From: JBGPTK01 sp963797765 | GTDB lineage: Bacteria; Acidobacteriota; Terriglobia; Acidiferrales; UBA7541 | Assembly: GCA_963797765.1 (NCBI GenBank) | Contig: CAWCQU010000003.1 | Coordinates: forward strand, 1,116,001-1,180,000 | DNA: 64,000 bases | Direction of reading: 5' to 3' | In this document: positions 58,127 to 64,000 of the stretch, piece after piece | How the letters are laid out: every line of letters starts with the position of its first letter | Numbering within the stretch: the first letter of the stretch is position 1 | The notes under the pieces: generated by a model | Seen by the model: the letters and a program-made list of their open reading frames with translations, nothing else | The model's database searches: none | What the model was told of the DNA's origin: nothing | Program-made: the position numbers and the translations under genes

Positions 58127-59032
58127 ATGCCGCGGATCGTGCGTTGCGGATTAATCCAGGCTCGCTGCGAGTGGTCGCCGGAGAAATTCTCGCTGGCGCA
58201 AATCAAACAGAAGATGATTGCGAAGCACGAGAAGCTGATCGCGGCGGCCGCCAAGCGCAAGGTGCAAATCCTGTGCCTTCAGGAGCTTTTCTACGGGCCC
58301 TACTTCTGCGCCGAGCAGGATACTCGCTGGTATGAGCTGACCGAGCCAGTGCCCGATGGCCCAACTCTGAAGCGCATGCAAAACCTGGCCAAGCGCTACA
58401 AGATGGTGATCGTGGTTCCGGTCTACGAACGCGAGATGAGCGGCGTGTTCTATAACACGGCGGCGGTATTCGACGCGGACGGAAAGTACCTAGGCAAATA
58501 CCGGAAGCACCACATCCCCCACTGCCACCCGGGGTTCTGGGAGAAATTTTATTTTACGCCGGGGAATGCAGGCTACCCAGTGTTCGAAACGCGCTACGGG
58601 CGCGTGGGCGTCTATATTTGCTACGACCGCCACTTTCCCGAAGGAGCTCGCATCCTGGGCCTGAATGGCGCGGAGATCGTATTCAATCCATCGGCCACGG
58701 TGGCGGGATTGAGCGAATATCTTTGGGAGCTTGAGCAGCCCGCTCACGCGGTGGCCAACGGCTATTTTGTTGCAGCCATCAACCGTGTGGGTCAAGAGGC
58801 CCCTTGGAAGATCGGCGAATTCTATGGGAAGAGTTACTTTTGCAATCCGCGAGGAAAAATCATCGCGCAGGCCAGCCGGGATAAAGATGAGGTCCTTATT
58901 GCCGAACTGAATCTGGATGAAATGGATGAGGTTCGCAGCACGTGGCAATTCTACCGAGACCGGCGGCCTGATTCTTATGGAGAGATCACCCGGACGAAAG
59001 CGGCAGTACGGTCTGCGGAAGCCGCCGACTAG
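58127..59032 (+). CDS. Nitrilase-family amidohydrolase, probable beta-ureidopropionase
   Basis: 301 residues. Catalytic triad visible: Glu53 in LQELF, Lys127 in KYRKHHIP, Cys165 in VYICYDRHFPEG. Start ATG 58127 follows GGAGG; an in-frame GTG at 58115 lies in the ribosome site itself. The HCHPGFWEKFYFTPG and GEFYGKSYFCNPRGK stretches are like N-carbamoylputrescine amidase and beta-ureidopropionase. The genes downstream (class III aminotransferase, aldehyde dehydrogenase) and preA favour hydrolysis of N-carbamoyl-beta-alanine in pyrimidine breakdown; polyamine N-carbamoylputrescine is the alternative. Confidence 0.88.
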   Translation: MPRIVRCGLIQARCEWSPEKFSLAQIKQKMIAKHEKLIAAAAKRKVQILCLQELFYGPYFCAEQDTRWYELTEPVPDGPTLKRMQNLAKRYKMVIVVPVYEREMSGVFYNTAAVFDADGKYLGKYRKHHIPHCHPGFWEKFYFTPGNAGYPVFETRYGRVGVYICYDRHFPEGARILGLNGAEIVFNPSATVAGLSEYLWELEQPAHAVANGYFVAAINRVGQEAPWKIGEFYGKSYFCNPRGKIIAQASRDKDEVLIAELNLDEMDEVRSTWQFYRDRRPDSYGEITRTKAAVRSAEAAD

Positions 59033-59089
59033 ATACGAGCAGAAAACGGGAAGGATGAGTTTTCCTCGTTCCCGCTGACGCATTTAAAA

Positions 59090-59105
59090 TTTCTGAATTC
59101 AGAAA
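59090..59105. promoter_or_regulatory. Perfect 16-bp palindrome before the aminotransferase gene
   Basis: TTTCTGAATTCAGAAA, uninterrupted dyad, next to the ribosome site (AAAGGGGC) of the gene starting at 59115. It could be an operator for local control, or a chance dyad; one of this size is expected about once in a window of this length. Confidence 0.4.
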
Positions 59106-59114
59106 GGGGCTGCA

Positions 59115-60437
59115 ATGACGACTGAAGCGAAAGCGATCAACACCCGCGCCAGCAGCGACGAAGTGGTTCGCAAGCACAAAGAGTTCCTGTGGCCGGCCGT
59201 GGCGAATTACTACAAGCAGCCGCTGGTGGCGGACCACGCGAAGATGCAATATCTGTGGGACCTGGAAGGGCGAAAGTATCTCGATTTTTTCGGCGGGATC
59301 GTCACGGTGGGCGTGGGGCATTGCAATCCAAAGATAACCAGCAAGATCAAGGCGCAGGTCGACAAGCTGCAGCACACTTCGACGCTGTTTCCGAATGAAG
59401 CGATTGTCGCGCTGGCGGAAAAGCTGGCGGAAATTACGCCTGGTAAATTGCAAAAGAGTTTTTTCACCAATTCGGGGACGGAAGCGAACGAGGCGGCCAT
59501 TCTGCTCTCGCGCATGATCAGCCCCAGCTATGACGTGGTTGCGCTACGTCATGCCTACGCCGGGGGATCGTCGCTCGCGAAGGGCGTGACGGGGCAGGCT
59601 CCCTGGCGCAAGGGCGGAGTGATCAGCGTGGGCGTGGCTCACGCGATCAATCCCTATTGCTACCGGTGTCCACTGGGTTTGAAATATCCGGACTGCGGAG
59701 TGGCCTGCGCGAATGATGTGGAGAATCTGATCCAGACCGGAACCAGCGGCTCGATCGCGGCCTTTATCGCCGAGCCGATTCAAGGCGTCGGCGGCTTCAT
59801 CACTCCACCGCCGGAATATTTCAAGATCGTATTCAAGATCGTGAAGCAATACGGTGGGCTGTTTATCTCCGACGAAGTGCAAACCGGATTCGGCCGCACC
59901 GGCAAAAAATGGTTTGGCATCGAACAATGGGAAGTAACGCCCGACATCATCACCTGCGCCAAGAGCATGGGCAACGGCGTGCCGGTGGGAGCAACGATTA
60001 CAAGGGCCGAACTGGCGGACCAATTTCAGGGGTTGACCATTTCAACTTTCGGCGGAAATCCGGTGACCAGCGTTGCGGCTCGCGCCGTGATTGAAGTGAT
60101 CGAGGAAGAAAACTTGCTCGAGAATTGCCACGTGGTTGGCGGATATTTCCGTCAAGGCCTGGAAGGGCTGAAGGAAAAATATCCTCTGATTGGAGATGTT
60201 CGCGGCATGGGCATGATGCAAGCACTCGAACTGGTGAAAGACCGCCAGACTAAGGAGCCCGCGGCGGAAGCGGCGGGACAAGTGATGGAACGCGCACGCG
60301 ACAACGGTTTGCTGATCGGCAAGGGCGGGCTCTACGGCAATACCATTCGCATGGCGCCGCCGATGAATATTTCCAAGGCCGACGTGGACGAGGGGATTCG
60401 ATTGCTGGATAAATCATTCAGCGAAGTACACGCCTAG
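59115..60437 (+). CDS. Class III PLP aminotransferase (AGXT2 / beta-alanine transaminase-like)
   Basis: 440 residues. PLP lysine Lys283 in TCAKSMGNGVPVGAT; PLP-phosphate GTEANEAA; FISDEVQTGFGRTGKKWFG. A four-Cys cluster, CYRCPLGLKYPDCGVAC (residues 182-198), is present, as in AGXT2-type enzymes. These accept beta-alanine, 3-aminoisobutyrate or alanine-glyoxylate. With the adjacent amidohydrolase (producing beta-alanine) and the aldehyde dehydrogenase (acting on malonate semialdehyde), the likely job is beta-alanine transamination. 82 bp after the amidohydrolase gene and 22 bp before the dehydrogenase, so an operon. Confidence 0.9.
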   Translation: MTTEAKAINTRASSDEVVRKHKEFLWPAVANYYKQPLVADHAKMQYLWDLEGRKYLDFFGGIVTVGVGHCNPKITSKIKAQVDKLQHTSTLFPNEAIVALAEKLAEITPGKLQKSFFTNSGTEANEAAILLSRMISPSYDVVALRHAYAGGSSLAKGVTGQAPWRKGGVISVGVAHAINPYCYRCPLGLKYPDCGVACANDVENLIQTGTSGSIAAFIAEPIQGVGGFITPPPEYFKIVFKIVKQYGGLFISDEVQTGFGRTGKKWFGIEQWEVTPDIITCAKSMGNGVPVGATITRAELADQFQGLTISTFGGNPVTSVAARAVIEVIEEENLLENCHVVGGYFRQGLEGLKEKYPLIGDVRGMGMMQALELVKDRQTKEPAAEAAGQVMERARDNGLLIGKGGLYGNTIRMAPPMNISKADVDEGIRLLDKSFSEVHA

Positions 60438-60459
60438 CGAAAACAAATCAGGAGCAATC

Positions 60460-61954
60460 ATGGCTACCGTCACAACCACGGCGCACATTTGCCGGAATTT
60501 TATCAATGGAAAATGGGTGGAATCGCGCGGGCGCACGGTGGAACGCAGAAATCCCGCGAATACCGATGAAGTAGTGGCAGTGGTGCCGCTTTCGACCCGA
60601 GAGGAAGCTCGCGAAGCGATCGCCGCAGCAAAAGCTGCGTTTCCGGCCTGGCGGGGCACCACTGCTCCGGTGCGCGGACGCATTCTGGCCAAGGCCAAAT
60701 TGCTGATGGAGCAACAAAGGCAGGAGTTGGCCACACTTCTGACGCGAGAGGAAGGCAAAGCGCTGAAGGATTCGCTGGGCGAAGTGGCGAAAGCAATCAA
60801 TGTCATGGATTTTATGGCGGGCGAGGCAGTGCGTTTGACCGGGGAGACCGCTCCGAGCGAATTGCCGAAGAATTTTGCGTACACGATCAAGCAGCCGCTG
60901 GGAGTGGTGGGCGCAATTTCGCCGTGGAATTTTCCGGTGTCGATTCCCGTGTGGAAGATCGCGCCTGCTCTGGTCGCGGGCAACACGGTTGTATTGAAAC
61001 CTGCCACGCTCACTCCATTGACAGCGATACGCCTGACGGAGATTTTCTCGCAAGCTGGTTTGCCGGCGGGCGTGCTGAATCTGGTGACGGGGGCCGGGAG
61101 TGAGGTGGGGAACGAGTTGGTGGTGAATCCGGACGTGCGTGCGGTTTCGTTTACTGGATCGAACGAAGTGGGCAGCAGCCTTTATGCGCAGGGCGCGCAA
61201 CAGATGAAGAAGTGCCAGTGTGAAATGGGCGGGAAAAATCCCTTAGTGGTGCTGGCGGACGCGGATATTAATTTGGCGATGGAATCCGCCCTGTTCGGCG
61301 CTTTTGCATCCACCGGCCAGCGGTGCACGGCTACCAGCCGGGTGGTAATCGAAAACAAAATCGCGGATGAATTCGCATTCAAGCTGGTGGAGCGCGCCAA
61401 ACAATTCAAAGTGGGCAATGGGCTCGATGCCGGAGTGGAAATGGGACCGGCGGTGGATGAAAGCCAGATGAACACTGATTTGCGATTACATTGAAATCGG
61501 AAAGAAGGAGGGAAATTTGCTTCTCGGCGGCCAGCGGCTGGCAGGGCCTGAATTCGACCGCGGCTATTTCGTGGCGCCGACGATTTTCGATCACGTGCCA
61601 GCCGACAGCCGTCTGGCACAGGACGAGATTTTTGGGCCGGTTCTTTCCATCATTCGAGTGAACGATTACGAAGAGGCTCTGCACGTTGCCAATTCCGTGC
61701 GCTACGGGCTTTCCAGCGCGATCTATACCAACGATGCCGCCAAAATATTTGATTTTATCGACCGCATCGAGACCGGCATCACGCACGTGAATTCACCAAC
61801 CGTGGGTGGCGAGGCGCATCTTCCGTTTGGCGGCGTAAAATCCACCGGCATTGGAGTTCGCGAAATGGGCCACGTCGCGCTCGATTTTTTTACGGAGCTC
61901 AAGACGGTCTACATCGACTACACCGGGCGGAAGCGCGAATCGAGCATCTATTGA
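60460..61954 (+). CDS. Aldehyde dehydrogenase family protein (one frameshift)
   Basis: NAD(P)-dependent oxidation of an aldehyde, probably malonate semialdehyde given the operon. About 497 residues. Blocks: INGKWVESRGRTV, ISPWNFPVSIPVWKIAPAL, VVLKPATLTPLTA, SFTGSNEVG, catalytic Glu255 in CEMGGKNPL and Cys289 in STGQRCTATSR, then EIFGPVLSIIRV and LPFGGVKSTGIGVREMG. The frame breaks between 61475 and 61495: after DESQMNT the text DYIEIGKKEG continues in another frame. One base too many (or two too few) is enough to explain it. The small secreted protein gene begins right after its stop. Confidence 0.92.
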
Positions 61955-61968
61955 AGGCTGATGGTTTC

Positions 61969-62426
61969 ATGTTGCGCCGCAGTCGCCCGCTGCTCTTCAC
62001 GGCCTCACTCGCTCTCCTGATCCTCGCTTTGCTGGCCGCACCCGTTCGCGCGGATTCAGAATCGCTGACCTGGAAACCGGTCGAGGGCGCCCTACTGAAA
62101 ATCAACGGGCGCGCGCTGTTCAAGTGGGGCGTCTACACCGCCGATAAGAAATATCAATTCCTGCTGATCCTTCTGATGCACCGCTATTTGATTCTCGATA
62201 CGAAGGGCGAGCCGTTTACGAATTAAAGCCCGGTGCGCTGGAACAGGAAGGCACGGACCTGCGCACTCCCAAGCCGACTGGCGAAATGAGGAGAATTCCC
62301 AGCTCGCAGTGGTATTTCCACGATATGGGTCCGCTCGAGCAAGTGCGTTTGCGCTTGGATGACTACGGCGGGAACACAATCGAAATGCAATTGCCCCACA
62401 TGCCCGATTTGCGCGGACTGTATTAG
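61969..62426 (+). CDS. Small exported protein of unknown function (frameshifted)
   Basis: About 150 residues after correction. Starts MLRRSRPLLFTASLALLILA with a signal peptide ending near APVRAD, then LTWKPVEGALLKINGRALFKWGVYTADKK. The frame shifts around 62165-62220; in the other frame it reads KPGALEQEGTDLRTPKPTG, SSQWYFHDMGPLEQVRLRLD, IEMQLPHMPDLRGLY and stops at 62424. I recognise no family. Placed last in the amidohydrolase-aminotransferase-dehydrogenase operon, but its role there is unclear. Confidence 0.65.
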
Positions 62427-62473
62427 GGACCGGCGAAGGCCCGCAGCGATCACACATCGCGTTCAGACCCTGG

Positions 62474-63776
62474 TCAAGCGTAGTGCCCGGGAATCGGCGG
62501 CAATCCGGCGCGCACTCGTTCGTTCCAGGACATCGGCGCCATCCCGGTATCGATTTCTCTCATGGTAATGCAATTATCCACCGGGCAGACGAGCGCGCAG
62601 AGATTGCAGCCCACGCATTCTTCGTCAATGATTTTCGGCACGTGAACGCCCATGCCATTCGGATTCTCTTTGCCGTTGGCGCCGTTCGATGTGTAGGGCT
62701 GCGATGCATTGGTGGGCGCCGTCTTCACACGCGATGTAACAAAGCTGGCAGCCGATGCATAGGTCGTGATTGATGTCCGCGATGATTTTGTAATTCAAAT
62801 CCAAATCGCCCCAGTCCATTACGTTTGGCACAGCGCGTCCGCGAAAATCATGGATTGTCTTGAATCCGTGGTCATCCATGTAGGACGAGAGGCCATCAAT
62901 CATATCTTCCACAATGCGGAAACCGTAGTGCATCGCGGCGGTGCAGACTTGCACGCAGCTTGATCCCAACGAGATATGCTCGGCCGCGTCAATCCAGTTC
63001 CCTATTCCCCCGATTCCGACTATGGGGATTTTTACTTTCTTGGCCACGCTGGAGAGCAGATGCAGAGCAATCGGCTTGACCGCCGGGCCACAATAGCCGC
63101 CGTGCGACGATTTGCCTCCGACGATTGGCCGGGGCGCGAACGTATTCAGATCAACTCCCATCAACGAATTGATCGTATTGATCAGGCTTACCGCATCGGC
63201 GCCGCCACGCTCGGCAGCCAGCGCAATCTGAGAAATGTCGGTGACGTTGGGCGTAAGCTTGGAGATTACCGGCGTGTGCGCCGCTTCTTTCGCCCACCCT
63301 GTGATCATCTCCGTGTATTCGGGCACCTGGCCGACTGCCGCGCCCATTCCGCGCTCGCTCATCCCGTGCGGACAGCCAAAATTCAATTCCAGTGCGTCTG
63401 ATCCGGCATCTTCGGCGCGGTGGACGATGTCGTGCCAGATTTCGCGCTTCGATTCCACCATCAGCGACGCGATCACCAGGTTTTTTGGATAGCGCTTTTT
63501 CACTTCCGCAATTTCGCGGAAATTGATGTCGGCTGGGCGGTCGCTGATCAGCTCGATGTTGTTGAAGCCCATCATCTTCACGCCGTTCAGGTCCACGGCG
63601 CCGTACCGTGAAGATGTATTTTGAACGGCCGCTCCGATCGTCTTCCACACGGCCCCGCCCCAGCCGGCGTCAAACGCGCGCATCACCTGGCCGCCGGTAT
63701 TCGTCGGTGGGCCTGACGCCAGCCAGAACGGATTGGGCGACTCAATTCCGCAGAACTTCACGCCTAAATCAGCCAT
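62474..63776 (-). CDS. preA: NAD-dependent dihydropyrimidine dehydrogenase subunit PreA (one frameshift)
   Basis: Reduces uracil and thymine together with PreT. Flavin TIM barrel of the dihydroorotate dehydrogenase class: GIESPNPFWLASGPPTNTG, ALELNFGCPHGMSERGMGA, SKLTPNVTDISQIALAAERGG, INTINSLMG, GGKSSHGGYCGPAVKPIAL, IPIVGIGGIGNWIDAAEHISLG. The C-terminal ferredoxin domain has two 4Fe-4S sites: CIGCQLCYIAC and CVGCNLCALVCP. The frame breaks near 62700, between the two clusters (first HQCIAA, then the other frame from KTAPTNAS). ATG 63776 has GAGGTGAG upstream. The preT and hydantoinase genes are not in view. Confidence 0.93.
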
Positions 63777-63869
63777 AGTCTCACCTCTTGAAGCGTTCGT
63801 TACCGATTGCAACTCGCTATTAGAGTTCGTCCAATGGTAAATACTGCGAAGCGCTCTACTTCGCCTAGC

Positions 63870-63938
63870 TTCAGGGGCTGAAGCCCAACTCTTAGGAACT
63901 CTCAAATGTCGGAGCGGAAGCTTCGACCCCCTAAGAAC
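63870..63938. repeat. Dispersed repeat R1, third copy
   Basis: TTCAGGGGCTGAAGCCC ... GTCGGAGCGGAAGCTTCGAC ... CCCTAAGAA. Upstream of preA; the rest of 63777-64000 holds no complete gene. Confidence 0.72.
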
Positions 63939-64000
63939 CATATCATGAGGCATCCGTAAGCCAAATGCCTTCACGAAGAAAATCAATCTTGTCAGCTCTG

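Overview
The window looks like a chromosomal segment of an Acidobacteriota bacterium, probably class Terriglobia. This is inferred from protein content only: the acyl-CoA dehydrogenase-trpS-scpA-scpB-rluB-hisC run, YVTN-propeller proteins with choice-of-anchor-D tails, a DUF1501/DUF1800 pair, a PadR regulator, a type I glutamine synthetase with GlnE, and a divergent proton-pumping pyrophosphatase. Base composition is moderately GC-rich. I saw no rRNA, tRNA, CRISPR array, prophage or transposase gene.

Layout. 0-7 kb: mutS, anmK, an oligopeptide-type solute-binding lipoprotein, and tsaC on the minus strand. 7.7-14.8 kb: two tandem paralogous secreted beta-propeller genes (minus). 15-19.6 kb: exported beta-carbonic anhydrase (minus), then a SpoU methyltransferase-rarA-PD40 protein operon (plus). 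19.7-26.5 kb: a long minus-strand operon reading acyl-CoA dehydrogenase, trpS, scpA, scpB, rluB, hisC, CoA-binding protein. 26.7-31.6 kb: padR with a twin-palindrome operator, an orphan LytTR regulator, DUF169-Nudix, polX. 32-41 kb: DUF4097 protein, a 31-residue membrane peptide behind a sigma-54-like promoter, inositol-phosphate synthase, glnA and glnE. 41-48.6 kb: tRNA-binding protein, icd, mdh, ligA, lipid kinase, membrane hydrolase. 48.6-58 kb: VTT membrane protein, hppA, DUF1501/DUF1800, proline dehydrogenase, a small DUF6504-like protein, YihY. 58-64 kb: a nitrilase-family amidohydrolase, class III aminotransferase, aldehyde dehydrogenase and preA, which together fit reductive pyrimidine (uracil to beta-alanine) catabolism.

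Two things run through the whole window. First, many conserved genes are broken by single-base indels: anmK, the second YVTN gene, scpB, scpA, trpS, the acyl-CoA dehydrogenase, padR, ino1, glnA, glnE, a hydrolase, the aldehyde dehydrogenase, a secreted protein and preA. Reading resumes in another frame with conserved sequence intact and several of the genes are essential, so I read these as sequence or assembly errors, densest at 22.8-26.5 kb. I give each gene one entry over its full reconstructed extent.

Second, intergenic space is filled with at least seven families of short dispersed palindromic repeats. Three copies from three different families carry the same small inner hairpin (TCCCGAY, 7-nt loop, RTCGGGA). 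Some repeats appear to have been absorbed into coding sequence, at the N-termini of AnmK and the solute-binding lipoprotein and in the C-terminal tail of ScpB.

The best leads for new biology are the sigma-54-like promoter plus 31-residue membrane peptide at 33.0 kb, the nested-hairpin repeats, the padR twin operator, and non-canonical catalytic residues in RluB (Asp to Glu) and PolX (first PHP His to Gln).
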